Shown here piece by piece: positions 1-11,988 of a stretch of DNA of 64,000 nucleotides. Where the stretch lies: assembly GCA_947172415.1 (NCBI GenBank), contig OX359202.1, positions 374,501 to 438,500 of the forward strand, given 5' to 3'. The notes below the pieces were generated by a model, which was not told the DNA's origin, did no database searches, and saw only the letters and a list, made by a program, of their open reading frames with translations. Both the position numbers and the translations under genes were made by a program. Origin of the DNA: Chondrosia reniformis (lineage: Eukaryota; Porifera; Demospongiae; Chondrillida; Chondrillidae). Position 1 is the stretch's first letter; every line of letters begins with the position of its first letter.

Positions 1-13
1 GTCCTTTCTGCAG

Positions 14-3000
14 ATACGTTGTGCCAAAGGACGCAGTCAAAATCAACTATGCACTTCAACAACTGATTGAACAAATTAGGTACAATACATCCTTCTTGAG
101 AGCATAACTTATTACATTTATCTAACTTTGTAACCTCAATGTACGCGTGAATGGAATACTATAAGGACCCTTTTACAGTTTCAAAATTGTCTTTTTATAT
201 TTTTTCTTTTGTTGACTGCTACAGGAAGATTGAAAGATTTCCAGCAAAGAGTTTGGCCACCAAAATGGATTCCTCCCATCCGCTGCTGAACGTGAGATGG
301 GAGGATATAAACCTTTTAGAATCACTAGATGCTGGGGCTTTTGGTGAAGTGAGTAAAGTGAGAGTGCGAGTGGGATTGAGAATTAGCGGGCAATTTGAGC
401 TTTGTTGCAATAATTAAAGTTTTCATATTTTGAATTTTTTAATGTTTCAAGTCCACTTGTCGCAAGACCTTCACTTAACTAAACATCTGTATTTATTATG
501 CATCTACAGAATGCTATAGTAGAATGTCCTCAATTTATACATACATTCTGTTTAAATGTACCTTCAATAGTAGTCTAATTATAGGCTTTGCATTATAACA
601 AGTATCTACAAATAGTCATTGATAATTGATGTTAGTAGAGGGATGGGAAGTAATCTTTGCCAAAATAGAAGATTTAATAGTTGCTAGTATTGTAGATTTT
701 CAGGATGTATTGCTTCACCAACTGAGTGGCTGTTACATAGTCTTTGACTATCAGCTTGTTCTGATAAATGAAGTCATCCCTAATAGCAAATGGTGACCAA
801 TTACTTAGTATGCAAGAGGGGTAACATGAATGGAGCATTGCTGTGGCATTTGTAGCTCAGTGGTAGAGCACTGGTGGTCATAACCAACTGTATTGGGTTC
901 GATTCCCAGCAATTGCTCCTTTTGTGTTTTTTGTTCTTCATGATGTTTGAGAGAAAGACTTGTGGTTTGATTATCACTTTTAGTGTTCACAGCCATGCCA
1001 GTAGTCTGCCTCCTGTTTGGTATTCCTAGGTACACAGGGGAGATTGGAAGGGATCGGAGACAGCTGTCAAGGTCTTCCACATGGGAAAACTCACTGAAAA
1101 GTGTATTACCAGTTTCCAGTCTGAGTTCCTGGTGATGTCTTGTTTGAGACACCCGAATGTGGTTCTACTGATGGGGGCTTGTCAGGGCCCTAAGCCTTGC
1201 ATCATAATGGAATTCATGAGGGGCGGGTCCCTAAGTCACCTCCTTCATAATAGGAGTGAACTCCTCTCCATTGAGGATACAGTCATGATTGCCGAGGATA
1301 TTGCTCGCGGCTTGCAATATCTTCACAGTATCAACATTATCCATAGAGATCTAAAGAGCAAGGTAAGAGTTATCAGGAAATTAGAACAGACACAACAGCT
1401 ACTAGATCTTAAGAACAGGATACACTTTTTCTCTTTCTTCAGCGTGCTATGTATGTATTTACATGCAATTTCTTAAATGAGGATATTCCTGTAATTTTCA
1501 TTTGGGGGTGGTGTCAGGAGGACTTGAAATTATGTCCTTATGTGGTTATTCTTGATCACTTCCATCAACATAACCTTGTCCATATTAGGTCATCACAAAG
1601 TGCAGACTTAGCACAATCCATTGCTATGTGTTATGTTATCTTCTGCTATAATGTATACCTATGCATTTACTGCCTTGGAATGGACATGTGATAGACATGT
1701 GATAGACATGTGATACACAGAAAGTGATGAAATGGAAATCCTGACTGTTATTACAGTACACATGTTATGAAATTGTCTACTTTCTAAAGTTCAGATTAAG
1801 TGTGTTAGATACTGTATTATCTCTAATATAAGCCCACATCTCTAATGCAAGCCCATCTCCAATAGAAGCCCACCTTTACGAGTCATTGAAAAAATAAAAG
1901 CCCAGTCTCTTATACAAACCCAATCTCCAATAGAAGCCCGGGTTCAGAGAGGTTTGAAAAAATACAAGCCCCGGGTTTATATTAGAGATAATACAGTATT
2001 CATGTATGTGTTTCACAATTCAAATGTTCAAAGATAGTATTTTCACAAATTGTCTGATCTCTGCATTCACAGAATGTGTTGCTAAGTGGAGATCTGCCTT
2101 GTCAGGCAAAGATATGTGATTTTGGTCTCTCCCGAGTCCGCCAGGAGAGCGAGACTCTGACAGGCAATATCGGTACAGTCTATTGGACAGCTCCTGAGGT
2201 CCTCAACAACCAGCGCTATCACTTTGCAGCTGACATATACAGCTATGGGATGGTATTAGTGGAAATGGTGTCTGGTTGGTTTTATATGTGTTTATACACC
2301 TAGCCTTCTGTTTAATTACCATGTTGTATAGAGAGCAAGCGATCGTGATGTGTAAATGGCCCCGCCCTTTGGGCTGTATGTTTCATTTGGGGGTGGGGCA
2401 TTCACTTTATTTTGTATATATATGTAATGTTGTGTTACTATATATAGTATCAGTAGTAATTGTTACTAAAAATAGCCTCACAATTTATTTTTTGCATACC
2501 CTGCAAAGTGATAATTTTAGCTTCCCTGACTGTTCCACTTGCCCTAGTGCAGTGCCATCTTTTGTGTTACTATTTTTGTTTGAATGGAATTTAGGAAAAA
2601 TCCCCTTTTCAGAGATGAGGGCGATCGCTGTGGTAATGGCTGTAGCAGTGCGCAGGGAGAAACCTACTGTTCCATGTACAACTGACCAGAGATTGAAGAA
2701 ACTGATAGAAGGTTGCATAGCATGGAACCAAGACAACAGACTGAATCTCCTCCAAGTAGGGAAGGCTGCTAATAGCTCGGGTCACAGGCCTACCTGTAGT
2801 TTGGCACTGTTAAGGGCGAAGGTCAAATAGTGGTAGGCTCAGGGGTCCTATAGTGTTATAGGGTCCTATATGAGAGAGCAAAGGTCAAAGGTCAGGTAAT
2901 GCTAGTCAGTGGCCTTCAGGTCAAATAGTGCTAGTTAGCAGAGGTTCAAGGGTTGACCAACATGAAGCAATAATTAATGTCTTGTTTTATAGATTCTTGA

Positions 3001-6000
3001 GCAACTGAATGAAATCTTGCCTCCGAAGAAGCAGCCACTAAAGCGTCAGCTGTCCCACCAGGAGCATAGCGACAGCCTGGGAGTCCTCTATTTCACAGGC
3101 AGTACCATCTCTGAGGGGTCGTCAGCAGATGAGGAGGAGATTGATAATGAAGAGGATGGGAAGGAGTCTGTGACAAGTGAATCTGAGCTTTATTCGATTG
3201 ATCAACTGGAGGAATATGTTGAAATTCTCAATGAGCCAGTTCTGTTCAATGAGGCCAATGTTGAGCTTGATGATCAACTATTACATGAACAGCAGGAGCA
3301 GGAAAAACTGAAGCAGATTGAACAAGACAGAGAGCTGGCCCATCAACTGCAGGAGAAGGAGTACTCTTATACGAAGCCAGTTAACCCAAAAGAAAAGCCA
3401 AATGTGGATCTCTCAAATCTAATTCAGAACAAAATGCAACATTTTGAAAAACATAATGTTGTTAGTGAAAAAATAGTTGAAAATAGGTCAGGAAGCTCTG
3501 GTAGCCGAGGTGACAGTAACAATAAGGTGTTCAAACATCAACTTTCATCCTCTTCTTTGAAGGAGCCACCAAAATCAGCTTTGGACCAAGTTGCCATGTT
3601 TGATAAAAGTCTTTTAAAGAAGACACCAACAAAGGGGGCGGGGCACCCTCCAGCTCCACCTCCTGTACCTCCTATTCAACAATCTGCTTCTCCTGTTCAG
3701 AAGAAAAAGTCAGTAAAACCTCAGCAAGGACACAAGCCACACCCCTCCCTCGTCCACGCCTTCCCTAGATTTAAATTGAAGCATGTACAGACAGTGGAAA
3801 AGATGTTTTTCCCTGTAGGTGAGTATCCATGGGGTGGGGGTGGGGTAGGAGGATGTCCCCATACCCATGGGGTGGGGGGTGGGGTAGGAGGATGTCCCCA
3901 TACCCATGGGGTGGGGGGTGGGGTAGGAGGATGTCCCCATACCCATGGGGTGGGGGTGGGGTAGGAGGATGTCCCCATACCCATGGGGTGGGGGGTGGGG
4001 TAGGAGGATGTCCCCATACCCATGGGGTGGGGGTGGGATAGGAGGAAGGGATACTGACCCTATTGTCATTCTCTTTGCTGTTCAGGGAAAGTAGTGGAAT
4101 ACAAGCTCCATCCGAGGATACAGGAAGACATAGCTCACTTTAACAAGAAACATCTTACACATGTGGAAGTCCCAGAGAGGCCACCACTACTAGGTAACCA
4201 TATGTGACATGAAACACCACTTTCCTATAGATTAGTTGACATTCATATTAGGGCTAATGAGAATGCAAATAGATTATTTCCTAGACTGATTATTTGGGGA
4301 AAACTTATACAGTATAGAGCTTTGGATGAGGATACAGTTTTATATTGACTTTTATTCCTTTCCACTGTGTCAGACAACAGATTTTTGGACTTGTATCCTT
4401 TGTCAGTAACTCTGAGAGTCGTAGTTGTCTCTTTCTCTTCTTCTCACAGTCCCAGGTGGCTGTGGTTGAGAAGTCATACACCTGTAGTTAATCTGGTTAT
4501 CTGTGAACAATCTATTTTCTAACCTAATGGCCGAATAACCCTACAAAAGCAGCTCTCATTTCATGTTATTTATGTAGTTTTAACATTATTTTGTTTCGTA
4601 ACATATAGCCTATAAATGTTTATCAATTGTTCAAATTCACATCCATCCTGGTATCCAGGAAAATGGCTGACAAACATTTCTAGTTGTATCTTTATATTCC
4701 TACTACTGACATGCGGACTACGGTATATGCTACTGTATAAGCCTTTACTCTAGAATAGATGTAGAATGTTGCATGTTGCAAGTTGCAAGTTGCAAGTCTT
4801 TGTATAGTATAAGGCTCATTACAGTTTGTAGTAGCAAAATGAATTCTACTTTACTAAAGAGGTACTTAATGATAATTTTCAGTGACAACACGCTACATGG
4901 AATGAGGCAGCTTTGTATTCTGTCAGATTTACACTAGAGAACATGCTACCATATACTAACTGCTCATCAGATAACAGTCGCATATGAAAGAAACCATTTC
5001 TAATCTTTGGTATGTGGAACTATTCCCTGGTATAGAAAGTCTTTGGTAATTGTTTGGGGACAGAGAAGGAGTAGTGTGGAAGGTTACCTATTGTAACTTC
5101 CCTTCTTCCATTGTCCTTTTTGAAGTAGTGTAGTGATATGTAATGTAGTGATATGTAATGATTTTATTGAAAGTGTGAGGTGGGAATGATATTGTTCTTC
5201 ACGCTGAAGTCTTAGAACGGTATTATTATAATGGTGAAGATTACTTTTACTTTCAGGAGCTAACCAGAAAGTACCCTAACTTTGGAATGTGGAAAGTAGT
5301 TCATAATCGTGGGCTAAGTGATGTAACTCACTCCTCAAACTAATCCCCTAGTTGACCACACCCAAATCTTAATCCATATCCCCTAGTTGACCACACCCAA
5401 ATCTTAGTCCATATCCCCTAGTTGACCATACCCAAATCTTAGTCCATATCCCCTAGTTGACCACACCCAAATCTTAGTCCATATCCCCTAGTTGACCACA
5501 CCCAAATCTTAGTCCATATCCCCTAGTTGACCACACCCAAATCTTAATCCATATCCCCTAGTTGACCACACCCAAATCTTAATCCATATCCCCTAGTTGA
5601 CCACACCCAAATCTTAGATTTATTTAGTTAACATGCAGTATTTGTCTGTATTTTATGGACTGTTCAACACATGTAGATGTGTTCCCGGAACTTCTCAGGG
5701 ACAACAAGAAAGCAGTTAAATATCTTCCTGAGGATGTCTTTCCATCCAAAAAAGGTAATACGTTACGTTACATAAGGTTACTGCGACACACTTTGTAATT
5801 GTGGATGTGTGCACAGTTTAGCGAATAGAGAAGGGTGTGGCTTTTGAGAAATGGACACACAAATTGGAGCATTGAGAAATCATATTTTATAGGGCAAATT
5901 ATCCAGCCTAGTAATCTTAGTGGTCAAGGTGTGGGTAGGGAAGATTGATGATGTGCATGACACTAGAATAAAACACAGACATGCATCTGAATAGCATGAC

Positions 6001-7222
6001 ATTGCATAATCAGTTGTACAGTGCTACATAGGCAAATAGCCCTAGCCAATGAAACACTCAAATATCATGCAATCCATTGGTGGTGTGACGGTGCAAGTTT
6101 ATTCTGGTTACCCGTTAAAGTATTTTATGATGGAATGTCCTATGTAAAGGATTATGTTTGTACTCAAAGACTGCTTCAATTCATATTTAAACAAAATTCA
6201 TAGGAATGTAAGTTTTCATAATGGAATTGTTTAAACAATGTCTCTTGCTGACGGATGCACCTTTTCCTACTCTACCCATGAATCATAATTGCAGTGAATC
6301 TACATGAGTGGTCGATCACCTGTAGGGCTAGGATGCAGCTACATAACAAGCTACATTTATGGACTGAAGCCCTACTAAATGCAGCTCTTCTAATGCTACC
6401 ACTTGCAAATATGTGACCCCGTAACAGACTTTTAATGTCATTGTCATATAAAAGAGAGGAAGAGAGTAAAAGAAAATGAACATTACATACTAACTGTACA
6501 TCCATCCATCCATCCATCCATCCGCCCATCCATCCATACATCCATCCGCCCATCCATCCATCCGCCCATCCATCCATCCGCCCATCCATCCATCCGCCCA
6601 TCCATCCATCCACCCATCCATCCATCCATCCATCCATCCATCCCTCCGTCCATCCATCCATCCATCCATCCATCCCTCCGTCCACCCATCCGCCCATCCA
6701 TCCATCCACCCATCCATCCATCCGCCCATCCATCCACCCATCCATCCATCCATCCGTTCACCCATCCATCCACCCATCCATCCACCCATCCATCCATCCA
6801 TCCGTCCACCCCCCCATCCATCCATTATGGATGTGTTGTGTCAATGCGCCAAACAAATGACTATATAGTTCCTACTTGCCAGTAACACTTCTCTTTTGTG
6901 GATGCAAGTGTGAAATTGTGTAAGTCTTCTTTAAATGCTGTAACTATAATTATTGCCAGGAATTCACCTTTAGTGCCGATTAACTTGCCTTCAAATACCT
7001 GCCTCAATGAATACCACTGAACTATAACTTGATTAGTAGGTAGTTTGATATCTAACGGCTCTACATGCAGGATTTTCCTCAAAGAAGTACAGACAACAGA
7101 AAAGTGCTCCAGCTCCGGCAAACAAGAGTGAAGTGCACACAGAGCCCGCTTGGCACTCCAACCCAGGAACAACAAAACAAAACTCAAAGACTAAAAGCTT
7201 TTTTAGCAGAAAGAAGAAATAA
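14..7222 (+). CDS. TKL-family protein kinase with long disordered C-terminal tail (5' partial)
   Basis: Nine exons can be joined in frame: 14-79, 225-348, 1030-1362, 2073-2274, 2595-2755, 2993-3818, 4086-4193, 5677-5754, 7071-7222 (stop TAA), giving about 682 residues; upstream exons lie outside the window. The kinase domain has VAIK-type 'TAVKVF', '[11 protein letters not shown]', 'HRDLKSKN', 'CDFGLS' and 'TAPEV', the pattern of tyrosine-kinase-like (Raf/CTR1-type) Ser/Thr kinases. The glycine loop reads 'LDAGAFGEV', so its first glycine is replaced. After the kinase comes an acidic stretch, a Glu/Gln-rich probable coiled coil ('[10 protein letters not shown]'), a proline-rich SH3-ligand-like segment ('PPAPPPVPP') and a basic C-terminus. 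An AATAAA overlaps the stop codon. Introns carry a palindromic element, a SINE and three tandem arrays. Cytosolic signalling is inferred; no ortholog is recognised. Confidence 0.85.
846..1000 (+). mobile_element. tRNA-derived SINE in kinase intron 2
   Basis: Positions 846-916 fold as a degenerate tRNA: box A 'TAGCTCAGTGGTAGAGC', box B 'GGTTCGATTCC', a perfect T stem and an acceptor stem with one mismatch. The anticodon arm is broken (no U33, imperfect stem), so it is not a working tRNA. It continues into a body ending in 'CTTGTGGTTTGATTATCAC', which recurs near 31375 and 31675. A tRNA head plus a recurring non-tRNA tail is the structure of a SINE. Confidence 0.7.
1809..1999. mobile_element. 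MITE with ~23-bp terminal inverted repeats (M1)
   Basis: The left end 'ATACTGTATTATCTCTAATA' is the reverse complement of the right end. The interior holds several copies of an 'AATAGAAGCCC'-like motif and no open frame. Size (~190 bp) and TA-rich ends fit a non-autonomous DNA transposon. It lies in intron 3 of the kinase gene. Confidence 0.75.
3829..4037. repeat. G-rich minisatellite in kinase intron 6
   Basis: About five copies of a ~38-bp unit containing 'GGGGTAGGAGGATGTCCCC', starting 10 bp after the donor of exon 6. Open frames across it on both strands are artefacts of the period and lack codon-like variation. The G-runs could form G-quadruplexes on the transcript strand. Confidence 0.9.
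4318..4445 (+). repeat. Decayed copy of repeat family R1
   Basis: 'AGAGCTTTGGATGAGGATAC' followed by a diverged core ('CAGACAACAGATTTTTGG') and 'CAGTAACTCTGAGAGTC' aligns with better-kept R1 copies such as 31403-31640. Intronic. Confidence 0.55.
5345..5616. repeat. 35-bp tandem array, ~8 copies, kinase intron 7
   Basis: The unit begins 'CCCCTAGTTGACCACACCCA' and repeats every 35 bp with only A/G and C/T differences. It ends about 60 bp before exon 8. Confidence 0.9.
6499..6822. repeat. TCCA/CGCC tetranucleotide-based minisatellite
   Basis: About 320 bp built from 'CCATCCATCCGCCCATCCAT'-type steps. The Met-Asp-Gly-Trp-rich frames on the minus strand come from the repeat, not from a gene. It lies in intron 8 of the kinase gene. 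Confidence 0.9.
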
Positions 7223-7533
7223 ATGATTTTGTACATATGCAAAGAGTATAAATTACTTTTTGTCCTATATTTATATGTGTATTATAAGATTTGTGTGCAT
7301 TATATGATTTTTACACGTTTCAGCTTATACATGTGACTGAGTCGTTGATCCCTGCGCCATTTTTCCAAGAGAGTGAAGGGTGGTCCTCCTGATGGCTGAT
7401 TGTATATAATTACGTGGTCTCCTAATAAGGAGACTGAAGCCACACAACGGTTACCAGCCATACTTAGGCGAGAGCGGCCTTACAGTCCTTCAAACGCTTG
7501 TGCGTGCGCTTGCTCTAAGTCTCGCAAGTGGTC
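7223..7533. other. Intergenic gap: kinase 3' end to next gene's start
   Basis: About 310 bp between the kinase stop and the predicted start codon at 7534. It is AT-rich at first and more GC-rich after 7440, as expected for a promoter/5' UTR. I see no conserved element or further gene. Confidence 0.5.
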
Positions 7534-10500
7534 ATGGAGTTGGACAAACTCATGAAGCAGCTCTTTATCCGCAGGCGGTTCGCCAAGCACAGTACAGGTC
7601 GCCACCATGTAAAGGTGAGCAAGATTTGGGACAAGTGGGCCCTTCAGTCACTTTGTATGTAGCGCTGTTCTCCCCAATTTGATATACCGGGATAGTTTTT
7701 AGTCCGACCGCGACAAAGTTAAGGCGAGAGTGATGCCGTAAGTATGTCAGTTTTCCAGTCGGCGTCCCGCGAGACCTCACTTGGAACCGAATCACAGAAT
7801 TGTATGATGTTGTGTGGTCGAGTATTCTCTGCGTGCATATCCCATCCGGTCCGTTTGTGGCGTTCAAGCGAGTTTAGAATAAATTGTTGTATCCAACCAT
7901 ACCAAACTTGTAATGCTCTACAGTGCGAGACAGTGAAGTGCGGGTAGTGGTATTGTAAAAGTATAGGGAGAGCTGATTGTAAGCGAGTGAAACTGTATAG
8001 TGGATGATAAAGGCATTCTTTGCATGGAACTAGTCTTACTAGTATATTTGTGCAGTAAAGTTTCATTCACTCTACTATACCTCCAATCTCCTACTCTGAG
8101 TTGAGAGTATTTATAAACACTCGTGGTGAAGCATTTGCGTTTATTCCTTCAACTCTGTAATCTACCTTCCACGGGTCAGCTGGTAGTTAGTACTTGGTAG
8201 TGCCCATTCAGACAAAGAGATTCTCTACCAAACAGGAACTGGTAGCATGCCAAACTATTATTTGAATGGAACCATTGAAAGCATGCATCCAAAATGTAAA
8301 TAATGTAAGATAAGTACGTGATGTATTCATTCATACGAACAGAGGACTTTTTGGCATTAGTTTGAAGTGGTTGTTATAGGTTGTTAGTTCTGTTAACCTG
8401 AGACAGAGTTGCAGTAATTGAGCTTTATAACTGATTTGCCCTGTATAGCTGCTGTTAAGTGATGTACATTAATTACTTACTAAGTGATTTCTTGGCATAC
8501 ACCCTGAAGTCACTACCTGTGATTTGACTCATCTACCCACTAGGGTAGGGTGGAGTAGCTAGATGTTTTCAAAATTTCCTATTTTTTTTCAATTTTCCTA
8601 AATGTGGAATAACTAGTCTCATGTTGGAGATATTTATCCTTTGTTCTGAACATCTGGACCAGTTTACATAAGCCACCATCAAATATACTGATTCCTTGTT
8701 GCCAGTGCCAGATGAGATGTGTATTTGTGTTGGCATGTCAATGAATACATTATTAATCATATGAGCTTTCCTACGTGTCTGTAGATGATTGTGTATGTAC
8801 AAGTTGAGGTCTTGGTAGTACAGGTCCAGTAGGCTTATTATTACTACAAAGTTGGCAGTCTTCATGTTTCCTCTTTGACACCTTGTCATCTGCTTAAATA
8901 TTTCTTAGTCCATTGTCTGATTGCAGATGTTAATTGCTCTCTTTCTTTGGCAACTGAAAATTTCATTTGGGAGTATTATACTTACCTCATAGTATAGTAT
9001 ACCCACTGTCTCGCTCACCCACTGCCTCGCTCACCCACTGCCTCGCTCACCCACTGCCTAAGTTGTATAGGTTAATAGAGATGTGTAAGTATATCAACTC
9101 CTATGGTGTCTAGTGGTTGGAGGGAAGGATGCCATTACAAGTTGGATCCTCAAATAGAAGCCTTTGTATTATATCCAATAAGGTAGAGTGTCACACTGAC
9201 GCAGCCACTCCACATACAAACACGCTACCAACCAATTGTGATTCTAGTAACAAAGAGTATGTTTTGCAATTCATTAAGATGGTTGTTAGTTTTGGCTAGT
9301 TCTGGTTCCTTAAAGGTGTTTCTTGTAATGGGTTGCTATATGTTGCAATAACTGGTGTAATGTATGTTAATTGGGATCATTGAAAATGCATGTTTCACAC
9401 TTTGAATGTCACGCCCACCTGCCCCACCCTTTAGTAGAGTGACTACAAAATTCAGTTATTTTATTGGCTAATTGAGGAAACACTCTTTTCTCTCCACTAA
9501 ACCTCTTTCAAACTCTTCTCTCTCCACTAAACCTCTTTCAAACTCTTCTCTCTCCACTAAACCTCTTTCAAACTCTTCTCTCTCCACTAAACCTCTTTCA
9601 AACTCTTCTCTCTCCACTAAACCTCTTTCAAACTCTTCTCTCTCCACTAAACCTCTTTCAAACTCTTCTCTCTCCACTAAACCTCTTTCAAACTCTTCTC
9701 TCTCCACTAAACCTCTTTCAAACTCTTCTCTCTCCACTAAACCTCTTTCAAACTCTTCTCTCTCCACTAAACCTCTTTCAAACTCTTCTCTCTCCACTAA
9801 ACCTCTTTCAAACTCTTCTCTCTCCACTAAACCTCTTTCAAACTCTTCTCTCTCCACTAAACCTCTTTCAAACTCATTTCTCTCCACTGAACCTCTTTCA
9901 AACTCTTCTCTCTCCACTAAACCTCTTTCAAACTCTTCTCTCTCCCCTAAACCTCTTTCAAACTCATTTCTCTCCACTAAACCTCTTTCAAACTCATTTC
10001 TCTTCACTAAACCTCTTTCAAACTCATTTCTCTCCACTAAACCTCTTTCAAACTCTTCTCTCTCCACTAAACCTCTTTCAAACTCATTTCTCTTCACTAA
10101 ACCTCTTTCAAACTCATTTCTCTCCACTAAACCTCTTTCAAACTCTTCTCTCTCCACTAAACCTCTTTCAAACTCATTTCTCTCCACTAAACCTCTTTCA
10201 AACTCATTTCTCTCCACTAAACCTCTTTCAAACTCTTCTCTCTCCCCTAAACCTCTTTCAAACTCATTTCTCTCCACTAAACCTCTTTCAAACTCATTTC
10301 TCTCCACTAAACCTCTTTCAAACTCTTCTCTCTCCCCTAAACCTCTTTCCAACTCATTTCTCTCCACTAAACCTCTTTCAAACTCATTTCTCTCCACTAA
10401 ACCTCTTTCAATCTCTTCTCTCTCCACTAAACCTCTTTCAAACTCTTCTCTCTCCACTAAACCTCAAGAGGTGTTGTGTGCTAGGTGGCTTTGCCATTAG

Positions 10501-11711
10501 AAACCTTACAAGCCTTTGTGTATTGTGTTGTGTATGATGTACAATAACACTTACACCAACATTGTCCAACTCAGGCTATTGAGTTAATTACCTCACAGTT
10601 CTGTGTCCACAATGACTTCTCCCTCAGACTGTCTTCTCCTCCTCTACAGCCTGCTCCTGAGAGTGAAAGGGTTAACAATCTCTCCTCAGACAGTGAAGGT
10701 GAAGATGGTAAGTACATTTTATCAGGGGTCCTCTCAAGTAGAGCTTGACTGTGTGTGCTAGATGATGTCCAATATATCTTTATTTTCAATTACTATTAAT
10801 TACTCATTCCCTATTTGATAAGATTGTATTGATAAGTAGTGAATCAGCACTTTCTGACTAATTAACTATACCTTATCAGATATTGGAAGTGTAAAATGCA
10901 AAATGCATTTTTATAAACCATTGCATCATCGCACTTCACACCTTGTCAAAGGTTATGGAATTGTTGAGTATAGAATTGTGCAATACTTTTACAGATGTTA
11001 AAGTTAGCAAGGAGAGGGGTGGGGGGAAAGTAGCGCGGACCTCATCGGCGGAGAAGAGGCGTCATAGCGACTCTAAGCACTCCTTATCTAGTACAAGTAG
11101 TTCAAGCGATGAGGAACTAAAGGAACTAGCTACCCCAAAATCAACTAAACATAAACAATCACTCAGAAATAGTACATTTAGTAGGAATTTTTATGATGAA
11201 GAAGTCTTTATGGAGCCCAGCAGGTCTGGTGGTTTACCAAAAAGATCAAAGATGACCTCCATACAGCCCTCATCAGGCAGGTACACAGACTTTGACAAGA
11301 TGAGAAGGACACAGGGATTCCAACAAGGACACATAACAGTAAGAACTATTGGGGGTGTGGCTATATGTGGGCGTGGTTACTTGTGGGAGGGTCTGAAGGA
11401 ATGCATAAGGTCTTGGGGAATGTGTAAAAGGTAAAATTGTCTTCATTCCTACTTAATGTATAACTCTGCCTTCTTTGTAGGTAAGAAGGCATAGCAGATT
11501 AGGAAGAAGAGAAGATTTTAATCATTTTCATCGTGTAAGTGTGAGACTGTTGATAAGTTGGTAAATGTTTAGTGATATTTATATACAATTTATATAGTAT
11601 GGTACACATAGCATCTATTCTGTGTAGATGGGACCAACTCCAGTCTATCCGATGTCTCTGCAAGCCAGCCCTTACACCTTCCAACCTATAGTGATAGGCA
11701 GCCCCACATGA
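7534..11711 (+). CDS. Unrecognised basic, serine-rich protein
   Basis: Five exons join in phase: 7534-7614, 10599-10707, 10995-11338, 11481-11534, 11628-11711 (TGA), about 223 residues. The short basic N-terminus starts 'MELDKLMKQLFIRRRF'. A middle acidic/serine-rich region follows ('NNLSSDSEGED', 'STSSSSDEELKEL'), then Arg/Lys-rich segments and a C-terminus rich in Pro, Tyr and hydrophobics ('PTPVYPMSLQASPYTF'). There is no signal peptide, membrane segment or family I can name; a nuclear disordered protein is a guess. The 3-kb first intron contains the 30-bp satellite and could hide further exons, so the exon 1 link (phase 0 to phase 0) is the weakest part. AATAAA at 11921 fits its 3' end. 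Confidence 0.6.
8999..9060. repeat. 16-bp tandem repeat, ~4 copies
   Basis: 'CCCACTGCCTCGCTCA' repeated head to tail in the first intron of the 7534-11711 gene. No function is visible. Confidence 0.85.
9483..10466. repeat. 30-bp satellite-like array, ~33 copies
   Basis: The unit contains 'CTCTCCACTAAACCTCTTTC' and has an exact 30-bp period. Units up to about 9870 are almost identical; later units alternate between 'AACTCTTCTC' and 'AACTCATTTC' variants. Because 30 is divisible by 3, long frames stay open on both strands (10-residue peptide repeats), but neither has start context or splice links to the gene around it. It lies in intron 1 of the 7534-11711 gene. Confidence 0.95.
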
Positions 11712-11988
11712 CGGTTTGACGGTTACTTGAAGAACGACCATTTTTTGTACGACTTGTTCTTATAAATGTACAATGTAACTGATTGTCTCTTAAATTGAGT
11801 ATCATTGTTGTAATCATATGTTAGCAATGACTGTTTTATGAATTATCCATTTTATCGTTGTATTTTCTATCATTCTTTAAATTTCATAAACAAAATGTAT
11901 GTAGTTTACATGTAAGAAGAAATAAAAGATTTGAACATTTAGAAATACATATTCCTTCTTCAATAAATATATCAACTGTCAATAAAAT
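11712..11988. other. Convergent 3' region
   Basis: 277 bp between the stop of the preceding gene and the stop of the minus-strand carrier. Plus-strand AATAAA occurs at 11921 and again near 11962 and 11980. I see no AATAAA on the minus strand, so the carrier probably uses a variant signal. Confidence 0.5.

Noticed and set aside
846-916. Functional tRNA gene
   Set aside because: The anticodon stem and loop are not canonical (no U33, imperfect pairing) and the tail recurs elsewhere as a repeat, so it is a SINE head.
6272-6825. Met-Asp-Gly-Trp-rich proteins on the minus strand
   Set aside because: Translation of a TCCA-based minisatellite.
8569-8889. 106-codon minus-strand frame in the long intron
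   Set aside because: No splice partners, no recognisable domain, composition like surrounding non-coding sequence.
9483-10466. CRISPR-like array
   Set aside because: Repeats are directly adjacent with no unique spacers, in a eukaryotic intron.
9468-10500. Genes for repetitive proteins of ~330-340 residues on either strand
   Set aside because: Both frames result from a 30-bp period; no splice links, promoter or amino-acid constraint. They lie inside another gene's intron.
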